DNA of 64,000 nucleotides from Blumeriella jaapii. Taxonomy: Eukaryota > Ascomycota > Leotiomycetes > Helotiales > Drepanopezizaceae. Made by a program: the position numbers and the translations under genes. Shown here in pieces: positions 43,821 through 56,006 of the stretch. The DNA lies in NCBI GenBank assembly GCA_009599575.1, contig VWND01000030.1, positions 272,845 to 336,844 on the forward strand. The letters run 5' to 3'. Each line of letters begins with the position of its first letter. Positions within the stretch are counted from its first letter, which is position 1. The notes beneath the pieces were generated by a model. That model did not search any database, had not been told where the DNA came from, and worked only from the letters and a program-made list of their open reading frames with translations.

Positions 43821-46195
43821 CCCTTACATCGCCTTCTTGAGGTTATTGGAATCTAGGATATGCCCCTCTCTCTCGCTTTCAATCTGTTTATGCAGATTGC
43901 CATTCGTAGAGAATTCCGTTTTGATCTTGTAGAATAGGAAAAAGGAAGGTTTCGTCATCGGGGTGAGGATATTTGTCTGTGGAAGGATTCGAGGTTCTAT
44001 CTGTTCGAGAGGTATTAGCAAATAGCCTAGCCGCTGATGTTGGGTCTTCGGAAGCAAAACAGTACGACGTTAGTCTTTTCATTTTCTCTCCTGCCTCCAC
44101 AGTTCCAGATCATTTATTTAGGAGGAAGAGGGAGGATGACCTACAAGTCACATTGCTGGACTTACTACTCCGCCGCTCTTGTCATCGGGTATGTTGATCT
44201 GCGGCTGCTCGAATTTGCGCAAGCGCGTATGCCCCTGTTTGCGTCGTATTCTTCTCTGGACATGCGAGACTAAAGCCTTGGGAACGTAGATGAGCACATT
44301 AGCAGATTGGCTCTGGGTGCTTCTATCTTCTGAGCAACTCTGTAGACTTTACCTTGGTTTTCGTCCGCTGGTCATCGGACAGTTTTGAGCTCGTTTGCTT
44401 CTCGCCTTGTGATGTGTACACTCGTATTTGTGACGTAGCATACGTTCCTTCGGTGGAGGCTCTAGTCCAAAGACATGGAAGCGCTGGTGATCGATCGCGC
44501 CGATGCTGGTCATCTGCAGCTCAATTGGTGTTTCTCTAGAGTTGCTGCGAGTTGCAGAGCTACCAACAGACTCTCAAGCTGGCGTGAACTGATGTGGGTA
44601 GGGGAGCAGGGCAAGCACACTAGACCGCGTTGTGGATTGCCTTGGCCCCTGCTGTCTCTGTTGAGTGAGATTCGAAGAACAAGTGTCGGATATTGATCTT
44701 CCCAGAGACGTATATGAGAGAATGGCATGTATTCCTATTTTTGAGTATATGCAGAGAGAAGGGAGTCAAGTCCGGGGTGGAACTTCGATCTCAGGCGTCG
44801 CGATCTACGGATACGCGCGCATTTGTTAATGCGCGTTGCAATTCCTGAAAACAAGTATCATCCAACGTTGTACGGTAGCTAGCTCTGGTTACAAAAGATT
44901 CAGGACTTTGGTATCTATCTTTGGCAGTTCAATGTCACTGCGAGGTGAAGTCGCATTTCTGTTCCTTGCCCGCCCCACCACTTCCCAGATGTGCCCCCGC
45001 CGAAGTCTCTTCAACGATCTTTCGAAGAGACTGTAGCTTGTTTCCGCAGCACAGAGCTTGCGGGACCTTTGCACTAGAGGGATGTTAGGATTCAACCTTT
45101 GTGTTCGTACCTAGCTGTAGATATGGAGAAGGAGGGGGGGAAGCCTGGGCAGAGTCGTTGATAGTGGCCTGGAAAGGATCACATACCTTTCGGTACTGCA
45201 TCTGGCCATTTTGCTGTCTGAATCCACAGTGTCGTCTTAGGGAGCGGCGTGAGAGAGGAAAAGAAAGTCGTGGAAGCCGAACATTCTCGGCTATCTCGAA
45301 AACGTTGTATGAATGCAGGATGGAAAAACATGTAATTGGGACAGGGAGAGAAAGAAGGATAACACTTGGCCGAACTCTGCACAGCTGAGAAGCACAAGAA
45401 ACCGCCCTTACCCTCCCTCTAGGAGACTTCAAGTTTCCTTCCCGCTGACAGCGTTGTCGCTTGTATCAACGCCCGTGGTGTTTGCATGTCCTATGCTTGC
45501 AGTGGTGAAACCAACTCATTGACAAGCTTTCTTCCATGGTGCACGAACAACTTGGACAATCTCTGCGGATTTCTTCACCAGGACCATCCATGCATTACCT
45601 GTAGCAAACAGCCCATGCGAGACACAATTCAATGGACGTGTTAATAGAGGAAGCACGTCGTCTTTCCAGCTCGCTTAGTCGAAGCGAGGAATAAACTGCT
45701 GTCAAGGGTGACGAAAAGAAAACACAGCTAGGCAGGGGGTCCTCGCTTCGAGCTTAGCGAGCTTGTGTTTAAGCGTTGACGTCGCTTTCAAGAGATCCGC
45801 ATCTGGAATTTTTAAACCGACCAAGAACCTGCGGATTGAAAGAAAAGGCCTTTGATTTAATAGATCTCTGGAATTGTAGGATTAATGCATAAACGCCGGA
45901 AAAATTGAAAGTGTGTATTAAGGTCAAATGCATACTCAGAATCTCTGCCATGCAGGCTGTGATCTGAAATGCTTTGCTCTCGAGCTAACGACCTTGGGAG
46001 AGAATAAAAAACAAAACATGGCGGATTCATTTGGCTAAATCGATATGATCACACAGAAGTGATAAACAAGGCTTGAAATCAAGCAGGGACAAAAGAATTG
46101 TGATTCTGGCAAAAAGACATGTTTCTTTCCACCTCCCAGCGCATAAGTCTAGGCCATTGATGGCATCTCATTTTCCTCACATCTCCCCAATCCTT
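43821..46195. other. 2.4 kb without a supported gene
   Basis: Only short overlapping frames without features. The segment after about 46050 is probably the aldehyde dehydrogenase 3' UTR. Confidence 0.5.
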
Positions 46196-47646
46196 TCACA
46201 CGCTCTTCTTCAGATACAAACTCTGGCAATTGCAATACGCTTTCAACCCCATAACGCCCCCCTCAAACCCGATTCCACTCTCCTTATGCCCGCCAAACGG
46301 CACCTCGGGGCTCACCTCCATGTGCGTATTAACCCACACGCTCCCGGCCTCCAACCTCCTCGCTATCCTCCCCGCCTCCTGCAAATCATGGCTCCACACC
46401 GAGGCCCCCAGCCCCATCCTCGTATCGTTCGCGCGCGCAATAACCTCCTCCTCGTCCTCCCACTTCAAGATGGGCAAGATGGGCCCGAACGGCTCCTCCG
46501 TCACGAGCCGCGACCCGTCGGCCGGGTTGTCGATGATGGTCGGCGTGATGAAGTAGCCGGCGTCCGTGGGCGAGGGCAGCGTGCCACCGACGGCGACGGT
46601 TTGCTTTTGGGCCGCGATGTCGAGGAAGAGGGAGCGTACTCGCTCGTATTGCATGCTGTTCTGCACGGGGCCGAGGAAGACGTCTGGGGCGAAGCCAGGG
46701 CCGAGCTGCAGCGTGCGCGTGTGAGCTACCATGGCGTCGCGGAACGCGTCGTAGATGGAGGCGTGGATGTAGATGCGCTTGAGCGCGACGCAGATCTGGA
46801 TGGAAATTCGTGAGCATGTGGGAGACACGACGCCGACCCTCTCGCTCGCTCGAGCAAGGGTAGAGCGTGAGTGGTAACGAGCAGCACCGACACATACCTG
46901 TCCCGAGTTCAGAAACGCCAGGCTGGCGATCTTGGGCGCCGTGGCGGCGATGTCGACGGACTTGCAGATGATGGCAGGGTCGTTGCCACCGCTGTGAGAT
47001 GCCACTGTGTCAGTCTCGTGTGCAAAACGGAGGGAGGGAGCATGGCGTACAGCTCAAGCGTGACTCTCTTCAGCGTCTTGCTGGCACTCTCCAACACTTT
47101 CTTCCCCGTGGCACTGGACCCGGTGAACGAGATCTTGTCCACGCCTGGATGAGCCGTGAGCAGCGGGCCTAGATCGCCGTCATCGCTCAACGCCTGGATA
47201 ACTCCCGGTGGGAAGAAGCTCTGGGCCAGCTCCGCGAGCTTGAGAGCCGTGTACGGCGTGAAGGGTCTACACACATGTCACTCCTCAGTACACCACGTCG
47301 GAAGGACTGGACTGGACTGGACAACTCACGAGGCTTTGATGATCACCGCGTTCCCCGTCAACACCGCCGGGGTCATCTTGCCAGCCGCGAGGAGCAGCGG
47401 GAAATTCCACGGCACGATGGCGACCACGACGCCGAGCGGCGTGTAGCGCGTGACGATCTGCCGCTCGTCGTCTTCCTCGACGACCTCCTCTTCCGGGATC
47501 GACATTCCCGCTAGGAGGGTAAGTCGTTGCACCGTGAGGTCTGTTTCCATTTTGGCCCATTGGAGCTGATTTTCGCTGTCAGCCAGCTGTTCCGCCTTCT
47601 TTTCTCCACTCACATGTCTGCCACTTTTCGACCCTAACTCAAGAGA

Positions 47647-47684
<38 letters not shown>

Positions 47685-48048
47685 GGAGCGAATGAAGACA
47701 AGGTCTTACGGGCTTCCCCTGCTCCGTGACCAGCAGTCTCGCGAACTCCTCGCTATGCTTCTCGAGCTCGGCAGCCAGGCCCCGGAGGGCGTTCTGGCGC
47801 TCCTCATACGTCGTCTTCGACCAGCTGGCGGATGCTGTGCGGGCGGCGGCCACGGCTTCGTCGACGTCCTGCGGCGTGGAGATAGGTACGGCCCAGCTGT
47901 TCTCCTTGGTTGCTGGGTCGATTGCGTGGCGGGCCTTGGCCGTGAGGGTTCGTTTGCCGTTGATCACGTTGGTGAAGGTCGTGAAGTCTAGCTTGTGGCT
48001 ATCGTCGTTGGCGACCCGTGCTGGTGCTGGGTCAGCCGAGGGAGCCAT
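46196..48048 (-). CDS. NAD(P)-dependent aldehyde dehydrogenase, 5 exons
   Basis: Exons 48048-47710, 47565-47330, 47266-47051, 46991-46898 and 46795-46196 join in phase to 494 residues, the standard ALDH length. Key sites are WNFPLLLAAGK (cofactor and Asn region), FTGSSATGKK, LELGGNDPA with the general-base Glu at about 263, NSGQICVA with the catalytic Cys at about 297, EEPFGPILP and the C-terminal PFGGHKESGIGFEGG. The family oxidises aldehydes to acids with NAD(P)+. The substrate cannot be told from sequence; it looks like a broad ALDH, not a betaine- or semialdehyde-specific one. Intron 1 contains an uninterrupted 35-base G run on the plus strand (C on the coding strand). All junctions are GT-AG. 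Confidence 0.92.
47649..47683 (+). repeat. 35-base poly-G homopolymer in ALDH intron 1
   Basis: An uninterrupted G run flanked by GAGAGAGA on the left. On the coding strand it is poly-C inside intron 1, about 30-60 bases from the donor site. Confidence 0.9.
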
Positions 48049-48172
48049 GGTGGATCTTGTTGGAGAGCGAGAAATGATAGATGGGTCTTTATTCATGAAT
48101 GGGATCAGAGGATTGGAAAACTAGAGCAATGGTTGTAAGCTTGCAAAACAGAACAGAGAGAGCGCCCTGGCC

Positions 48173-48180
48173 AATATATA
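48173..48180 (-). promoter_or_regulatory. TATA-like box of the ALDH gene
   Basis: TATATATT on the minus strand, about 125 bases upstream of the ATG at 48048. Confidence 0.55.
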
Positions 48181-49385
48181 CCTTACCTATCTGTAGGTAC
48201 AGCACCTGTTACAGAATCACAAGCCCGCACGCGATCGCGAGACCGGATTGGGGGCCAGTAGAAACAACAGTGACGTTCAACTGCTCAATATCAAGTATCT
48301 CTATGTGTCAAGCCCCTTCTAAGCCCACGATCACCAAACATTCTTGATTGCGATGCTGGTGGTGCTGGTCTCATGTTTACACCCGGACCAATCAGATCGG
48401 GTCTCGCTTACTCGCATAACCGCTGTGTCCAGCTACCACGACTTCCGTGATAAGAATCACCGCTTCTCATGTCACATCTCTCCACCATGGGAAAAGATAT
48501 AAGAGGCTATGAGCTTTTCCCGCTGGCTTACTCTGCACGGTTTCATCCCCCTTACGAGCGATGCATTTCATGCTGACAATGCGTCTTCGCCTAGCGCTTA
48601 CATCTGTTTGCTTCAAGATCCAGTAGCTTTTTTACACGAGAGACGCAGTTACTATCCGGGAGTGGCTTGCTTCCCCTGCTATCAGCGATGCAATATCTAC
48701 AGCAGCGGCCTACTCGTCCTGGTCATGGAGCGCAATGACCGGACTTCGTCACAGTGTCGCCTAGCCTCCGCGATGATGTACGTACCCATCCACGAGAAGC
48801 AACGCGCCAGAAGCGTTCTGAAGAGCCCTTTTTATTTCGAACTCCCATTTCATCTTATTCTCATCCTCGCTCACGAGCAAACAGCGACACGGAAGTTGAC
48901 TGGTACCGTACCCAGGGAGGGAGCATTGATGTGCGTCAAGCGAAAAAGCAACAGTCAATCCACACCAGGTACAATTCTAGGACTCCTTGCGACTACGGAG
49001 ATGTGCACATCCCACGAATGCCTCTCTTTTCCATCAGAACCACCATATGCGCAAGCTACTCAGAAGCCCATCACCCTGGTCATTGCATCACCACTTGCAG
49101 TCCCTCCAAACTCACGCCCTGGCTTGGTTTTCTCACTCCTCACTACCACTACAAGGCCTTCCTCGTTGGAGGGCAGCGCCACTTTCAACCTTGCTGCGAG
49201 ATTCCATTCCCAGTGAAGCGGAGCCCGATGGACCAACAACCAGCCTGTCTGTCTTGGAGTAAATCCATCCAAGCATGTGTGAGTACCCGGCAACCATCAG
49301 GCACTTCAGGTTACGCTTGCTACCTCCTATTTCACTCAACACCCATCCCACACAAAGCCCCTACCTTGGCCTCTCCTGATATCCA
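48181..49385. other. Intergenic with ambiguous long frames
   Basis: Two overlapping plus-strand frames (48509-49216, 235 codons; 48754-49563, 269 codons) occupy this stretch in different frames, and the second runs into the dipeptidase gene on the other strand. Neither has family features. They are more likely open by chance. Confidence 0.4.
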
Positions 49386-51124
49386 TCAAAACCTCAAGCT
49401 CGGCAAATCATCCTCCACAGGCCTCACCCCCTCCCGGCGCATCCGCGTCGCAATCGCATCGACCTCTTTCCACACCCTCAGGATATTGCCTCCCACGATC
49501 CTCTCCACATCCTCATCGCTCACGCCCATTCTCAGCATCTCTGCCACCAGATTCGGGTACTGACTCACGTCCTCCAGGCCGCGCGGCCCTCGCGGTATAC
49601 CATCAAAGTCGCTGCCGAGCCCGACGTGCTCGTACCCGATCAGCTCGCCGATGTGCATCACGTGGCGCACGACCTGGTGCAACGTGGCGTTGCGCTCGTA
49701 TGGCTGTGGCATAGCGCCCGGCTCAGCTCCGGGCGTGGGGACGCAGGAGATGAAGTCCGGCGCGAAGTTGACCATGACGAGGCTCCGCGTCGCAGCGACG
49801 AGGTGCAGGATGGAGTCTGGCACGTTGCGCGGGTGCGGACAGAGAGCGTGCGCGGAGGAGTGCGAGAAGATGGCGGGGGCGGCGGGCTCTTGCAGAGCGG
49901 CGCGCATGGTGTCTTGCGAGACGTGGGCGAGGTCGACGATCATGCCCAGTCGGTTCATCTCACGGATGAGGAGGCGGCCGGAGGAGGAGAGACCGCGGTG
50001 CAGCGGCGTGGAGGGGATGAGGCCTGAGGGTGTCTCGGTGAGGGCCGAGTCGGCGTAGATGTTGTGGCAGTTGTGAGTTAGGGTTGCGTAGCGGACGCCG
50101 AGGGCGTAGCTGGGTGGGGGCTTGGGGTCAGCTGTTGTTTCTGTGGAAGTAGAAGAGGAAGAGGAAGTAGAAGAGGAAGAGGAAGAGGAAAAGGAAAAGG
50201 AAGTGGGAGTGGAGGGGGAAGTGGAAGCGGAAGAGGAAAAGGAAGTGGGAGTGGAAGAGGCCTGAAGACTTACTAAGAGCGCAGGTTGGCGAGGGAGTTG
50301 CCGATCTGGTGGAGGCCCTCGATGCCGAGGGGAGAGATGAGCTGGCCCGACTTGAAGGCCGCGACCGCGGTGCTGCTGTTGGGTGGTGGAGAGAAGACGG
50401 CAGGGTAGGCTGCTTGGAGACGTTTGAGGACGTCGATTTGGGAGTACGTGAAGGCCACGGCTGGGACGTGTCAGAGAGACGGATGGGTGGTCACGCTTCG
50501 GTGGTGTCGAAGCAGCTGATGAGCAGAGGAAAAAGATGAGCGCAGGACAGAAAGCTCACTCTCGGCGTAATTCGCATCGGAGAAATCGGTTCCATTGCTG
50601 GGACAGGGAGCAAAGGCACTCCAGAACGCGCCCCCGTTCTTCCCTTTCCGTAGCCGAGGAATGTCAACATGGCCGTACATGCCTCCCCCCTCAAACGGCT
50701 CCGTGAAATGGGCATCGTAGATCTTGTTGTGGTACCACGCCCTGATCACGATGGCAAGGTCATTATGGCCATCTACACGCCGTTAGCCTCATGAATGGGT
50801 TTGGGGACGAGTGAGATACTTGCCGATCAGGGGAGTACTTTCCAGGATCTTGTTGACTCTTTGGCTGATGGTTCGTGGTCCTGGTCTCTGGTCTCCTGTG
50901 CCCTCGGGGAGGAACAGCATCGCCAGACTACACACAATGCATATTGCCAGCAGCACGGCTCCAAGGTCGTTGGATGTGCATCTCGGCCTGCCGCTGGCTT
51001 TCTCGTCTCCTGGCGCGGCCTCTGTGGGGTTCGCATCGACGAAGCTTTTGACTTCTCCACCCTGGATCTCGGGAGATTGCTTGTGTCTGGGAAGCAAAGG
51101 GTGACGCTCGGTCTCGCCTGTCAT
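49386..51124 (-). CDS. Membrane-anchored dipeptidase (peptidase family M19), 4 exons
   Basis: Exons 51124-50824, 50772-50560, 50460-50274 and 50109-49386 give 474 residues. A cytosolic tail with a dileucine (RHPLLPR) is followed by one membrane segment at about 54-73 (LGAVLLAICIVCSLAMLFL) and the catalytic domain outside. The zinc ligands of renal-dipeptidase enzymes are all present: DGHND (His103, Asp105), the bridging Glu in GIEGLH (about 219), LAHVS (about 296), SHSSAHAL (about 317) and GSDFDG. M19 enzymes split dipeptides, including D-amino acid and cystinyl-glycine products. Intron 1 begins with GCAAGT instead of GT; only that GC donor keeps the LIDGHND reading. Intron 3 is a GGAAGT/GGAAGA purine repeat. 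Confidence 0.93.
50143..50262. repeat. GGAAGA/GGAAGT hexamer repeat in dipeptidase intron 3
   Basis: About 20 imperfect 6-base purine-rich units fill most of the intron between 50274 and 50109. Confidence 0.85.
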
Positions 51125-51545
51125 CTCTGATGAGCATCGAAATAGAAGACAGATGGACAGGTGTGATGGAAAGAGATGTTGTCAGATGTACGAAGGCCAT
51201 AGATGTGTGTTTACATCTGATGTTCGCTAGAACCTCACTGGTGTCTCGCCCGGCGCCGGCACATCTAGTAGAGCCGAATCACGTGTGCGCCAAGCCCCCT
51301 CTCTGCAGCTTCTCGCTCTCCGCTCCGCTCCGCCCCACTCCACTCCACCCCGCTTGCCCCCTTCCCCCTTTCGGCTGGCGCGCCCGGCTCCTATTCTGGG
51401 AGCCGCTAGCGCAATAAGATTCCGTCAATCTCATTTTCTGAATATCTTCACTCTGTCCTCATTTCTCTCTCTCTCCATCCTGCTGCCCTCCTCGACTCTG
51501 CGCAGGCACTTTGACGACGACGACGGAGCCGACGAAGCCGACGAC

Positions 51546-51583
<38 letters not shown>

Positions 51584-51810
51584 AGCCGACGACCACGAGA
51601 CAACTGCTCAGTCAATGCAGCTGGCCGAAGCGCCGGTGACCAAAGACAGACAGGCACTGCACGACAGCCACCTCTCGCCCACCACAACCACAGCCGCAGT
51701 CACCATTACAACGCCCCAGTGACGAGAGGAAAAGACGGCGAGCCAGTCGGCGCCTTGGTGATCCTTCCATCCGACCCTATTTCGGTGCGCGTGCAAAGAG
51801 CGGAGCTACC
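51125..51810. promoter_or_regulatory. Divergent promoter and 5' leader with GAC repeat
   Basis: About 690 bases between divergent starts. GCTCCGCTCCGCCCC repeats lie at about 51320-51350 and a GAC/GAA trinucleotide run at about 51511-51585. The GAC run would encode poly-Asp in one frame, but that frame ends at 51722 and shows no other protein-like features, so it is read as leader sequence. Confidence 0.5.
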
Positions 51811-54632
51811 ATGCCGGGTTTCGCGGACTGCTTCTGGTCGCGAGACTACGCCGGAGGTAAGCAGAGCAATGAGGGCGGAGGTAGAAGCAGAGCACCAGGA
51901 GACAGCGACTGACGCGAGACAGGACTCGGCGTTCTCTTTGGCAAGCTCCAGCAGGGTGTGCATGAGAACCAGCAGATGCTCACCATTGCACGGATGCGAG
52001 CTGAGGCCGAAGACCTCTATGGCATCAAGCTGGGCGAGATCGGGCCAGCCACGGATAGAATTGGCGGCGGCGGCGGCTTTGCTCGAGACGACGGCGCGAG
52101 TGTCAAGAAGGTAGGCACGCAGGCACCATGCCACACAGGTGAGAGGGTGCGACGAGCCTCGTGCTGACGCGTGCAGGCCTACGACGGCGTCCGGACCGAG
52201 ATGCAGGAGGCGGCCAAGAACCACCGCAAGATTGCGCAGAGCATTCGAGACCTGGTCGTGTCGCCCTTTGCCCGGTGGTGCGACGCCCACGAATCGCGCG
52301 TCCAGAACTCGCAAGATGACCTGCAGGCGAGGATGAAGCTGCACGACCGGCAGACGGAGCTGGTCAAGAAGCTGCGCACCCACTACTTCAACAAGTGCCG
52401 GCTGGTGGAGGACATCGAGGAGGAGAACAAGCTGGCGTTCCAGGACCCGGAGACGAGCCCCAAGTCGAAGATCCCCGAGATCAAGTTGGAGGAGAAGGAC
52501 GACGACGAAGACGAGCCGATTGAGATTGGCGACGAGATCTACCAGCCGGAGCAGGTCAAGAAGATCTTGGCGCACATCCTGCAGACGGTGAAGCTGGGCG
52601 AGACGAAAGTTCCGATTCTGGGCACCTACCAAAACACCACGACTGGGGCCGAGATCGTGGAGTATCTGCAGAAGAACATGGGCGCGACGAGTGTCAGCCA
52701 CGCGGAGCGCATCGGTCAGGATTTGATCACGCATGGGTACCTGCGCCTGGTTGGGAACGTGGGCAGCATCTTCGCCAACAGTTCCAAGATGAACTACCAG
52801 TGGAAGCCCAAGGCCTTCCAGTGCACTGGCATCATGGAATCGAAGCTATCCTTGAACCGTACCTTCTCCATGGCCTCCAACACGGAATTTGCGGACTCTC
52901 CGGTCGTGGGTACGGTCAGCGAGTACTTGGCCGGATGGAACCCGCTGAACACCACTCATCCCAATGAAACCCCCGGTGACAAGCTTCGAAGGGAAGCGGC
53001 CGAGGCGGACGAGCGATACAAGAGCGCCGTCCGAAAGCTAGATCACCTCCGGTGCCAGCTCGAGGAGGCGATCATCGAGCACCTGCGGTACCTTGAGAAG
53101 TGCGAGCTGGACAGACTCAAGGCCATCAAGACCATCATCCTAGACTTCTCCGGCGCCATCAGCAACGTGATCCCAAGTCTGCAATCCACGGTCGACAACA
53201 TGATGCTCTACCAAGAGACCGTTCAACCCATTGGGGATCTCAGGTACCTGTTGGAGAACTACCGCACCGGAGGCTTCGCGCCAAAGGTTGTTGTGTATGA
53301 AAACTACTACAATTCGGCCGATGAGCAGACCTTCGGAGTAGATCTCGAAGCTCGCGCGAGAGCGGATCGCAAGCGAGTTCCGGGTATCATCACCACGATC
53401 CTCACATACCTCGACAACCGATACCCCGACCTAGAAGGGGACGAAGCCCGGCGCAGTGTGTGGCTGGTCGAAGTGCCTCTCCATCAGACTCACCGAATCC
53501 GTCAAGCCCTCAACACTGGAAAACCATTTGCCATGGAAGCTCTGGACCCATACGACATCCCCATCATTGCGAGCGTTCTCAAATTGTACCTGCTGGAGCT
53601 TCCAGGTATGTCACGACTTCTCCCTCCTCCCATGGCTCGCTAACGTCGTCAGATTCCTTGGTCTCCTCTCACGTTTACGAAATCATGAAAACCATCTATT
53701 CTACGCCAGCGTCCGAATCTACTGACGAGGCTCGTATCTCTGTTCTCCAAAACACCCTCAGCCAGCTTCGACTGGCCAACATTGCCACGCTTGACGCCCT
53801 AATGACCCACTTCACCCGCCTCATCGAGCTCACCTCTGCCGACGAGACGTATATCGCGGCCCTCGCCACGAGCCTCGCTCCTTGCATCCTCCGCCCTCGC
53901 ACCGAAACATCCATGACCATGGAAGAGAAGTACTCCTACCGCCTCATCCGCGACCTCTTCTCCCACAAGAACACCATCTTCTCTGAACTCAAGCGCGCTT
54001 CGTCCCTTTCACATACCATCAGCGTTGAGACCCGACCGCGATCGTCCAGTGGCGTGAGTACGGACGAGAGCAACCGTAAAGCCAACATGGAAGCTCGCGC
54101 CAGAGCCATCATCGCCGCCGGTGGCACCAACCGCGGGCGAGACAAGAGCCCGGTGCCTTCTCCTCGAGGTCACCGCAGAGACCGCAGCTCAGGCGGCCCA
54201 GAGACGCGCTTCCCGATTGTCTCGCCCTCTCCCACCCTCTCCAGCCACGGCCAGACCCCGCGACAGAACACGGGTCCCCGCAGCAGCCTCGAGGTCCCGG
54301 GCGAATCTGCCCCGTCGACCCCCGCCGATCCGACGTACGGGCCCGACTCTCCGCTGAAGACCATCACAAACGGCGCCGAGACGTCGCCGCCGATGAGTGC
54401 GCCGTACGTGCCGAGCGTTGACGAGGGCCTGGATAGCGCGGGCGCCGGCGTCGAGAAGCGGAACTCGCTGAATCGGTCCGGGCCGGCGGGCGGCAGCGGC
54501 CGGTTCCCGGGAAGGAAGGGCTTGTCGCGGATGGGTGTTGAGGACAGGAAGCGGGACAGCGCGGGGAGTCAGATTGGGGAAGATGGTGCGCGGGTGGGTG
54601 TCAGTTTGACGGATAAGGCTATGGATGATTAG
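51811..54632 (+). CDS. RGD2: Rgd2-type RhoGAP with F-BAR and DEP domains, 880 aa
   Basis: Exons 51811-51856, 51923-52110, 52177-53605 and 53653-54632 join in phase. The N-terminus (MPGFADCFWSRDYAGGLGVLFGKL) opens an F-BAR domain (about 1-200) that continues after an inserted DEP domain (about 206-290, TTTGAEIVEYL, LITHGYLRLVG) to about 440. A RhoGAP domain spans about 460-640 (VPGIITTILTYLD, ALDPYDIPIIASVLKLYLLELP, ANIATLDALMTHF). The last ~240 residues are disordered, Ser/Pro-rich. The architecture is that of Rgd2, a GAP for Cdc42/Rho5-class GTPases at the membrane. At the usual arginine-finger position (GIFRxSG) this protein has SVWLVEVPL, so finger-based catalysis is doubtful. Confidence 0.93.
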
Positions 54633-55974
54633 GAGGCTGCTACGGGGTGAGGATTTGATAGCTATGGTGACGATGGGGTAATGGTGATATGGGGATAGTG
54701 ATGGGGGCAATAGAGGAGACCTGGCGACGAAGGAAATGAAGAGCAAGGGAATGGACGAGGAAGTGGTAATGACACATGAACGCGACACTGCGATAGGCAG
54801 GCAGGCAGGCCGGCGGGCAGGCTTGGTGTGTATGTACGTATGTGTGTGTATGTGTGTGTGTATAATAGTAGAAGCACGACCAATGTCTCAATTGTTTTCA
54901 TCCTCCTTCTTTCGTCTCTTCTGCTTTCACTTCCTGGCTTCTTTTCTTTTTTCAGGACTTCTCTCCGCTGTTTTTCTTCTCGGTTCTTTTTTTCTGGGGG
55001 GGCTGTTTGTCATCATTGTGTTTCGTTTTTTTTCTTTTATATTCGCTGATCATCAGCGGTTGAGTTTCTTTTCAGGGGAGGGATGGGGGGGGCGTAGGCG
55101 GGATTTTCGATGTTTTGTTTTCGGTCCTTGGGTGTGTGCGAGCCGAGAGAATGCTCCCGGCTTTCGGCCGTTTTGGGAAAAAGGAGGATGGGGGTAAGTA
55201 GGTTGGTACGTACGTACGTACGTATGTAGGTAGGGAGTGTGGTTTATGCTTCGGAGAAGAGGTGAGACGAAACGAGACGAGACAAGTGAGGAGGACAATT
55301 GTTTCTTCCCCTTCGGTTAGCACTAGTGGCGTGTACGTCTGTGTGTATACTCCTGCTTCTACACAAATCATCATCAGCCGGTTGATTACATACATTTATA
55401 TATACATCACGATTTCCGTACTCGAAAGAGCTGGGTTCCCGCGGTGAATCGCGATCCTAACATTGTCCTGGAACTACGATCGGTTGGTTTTTCTCCTCTC
55501 GAGAAGAGCGTTTGCAAGTTGTTGTAGTGTTTGACGGAGGAAATGAGCACTACCATTGCTGTTTACATCGTCGCCGGTTTTCGTGGAGTCAGACTCACAT
55601 CGCAGCAGCAGTCAGTCGTCCGACTTAGCCAAACAGGTAGAACACAAGCATTATTACTTTTCCCCAAGCGCTATAGCCAAAGCCCCATGCCGGCTATAGC
55701 CCCCGAGCCAGCCATGCCTACCCCCCTACTTACCTCTGTGCAACCGCAACCACAAGGCCGATCCAGGGAACCACAGAAACAGAACAGGAGGAGCTTAGGA
55801 CCGCTCGTATCCCACCGTCGCTGTTTTGGGATAGGAGTCCCTCCCCCGCCAAAAGGGGCGGCTTATTCGGGTCCCCTCGCTGTCCTCGTACGTACAGAAC
55901 ACTGAGCTCTGTGCTGTGCTGTACCTGACTCCATCCTTCCTTGCTTGCGTGTGCGTGATCGACTGCCGTCGCTA

Positions 55975-56006
<32 letters not shown>

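Noticed and set aside
48509..49563. Two overlapping plus-strand frames of 235 and 269 codons
   Set aside because: They overlap each other in different frames, lack family features, and the second overlaps the dipeptidase coding region on the opposite strand.
51285..51722. Frame with a poly-Asp run upstream of the RhoGAP gene
   Set aside because: The acidic run comes from a GAC microsatellite; the rest has promoter-like composition and no protein features.
51706..52734. 342-codon minus-strand frame
   Set aside because: It lies antisense to exons 1-3 of the Rgd2-type gene and has no family features; GC-rich codons keep it open.
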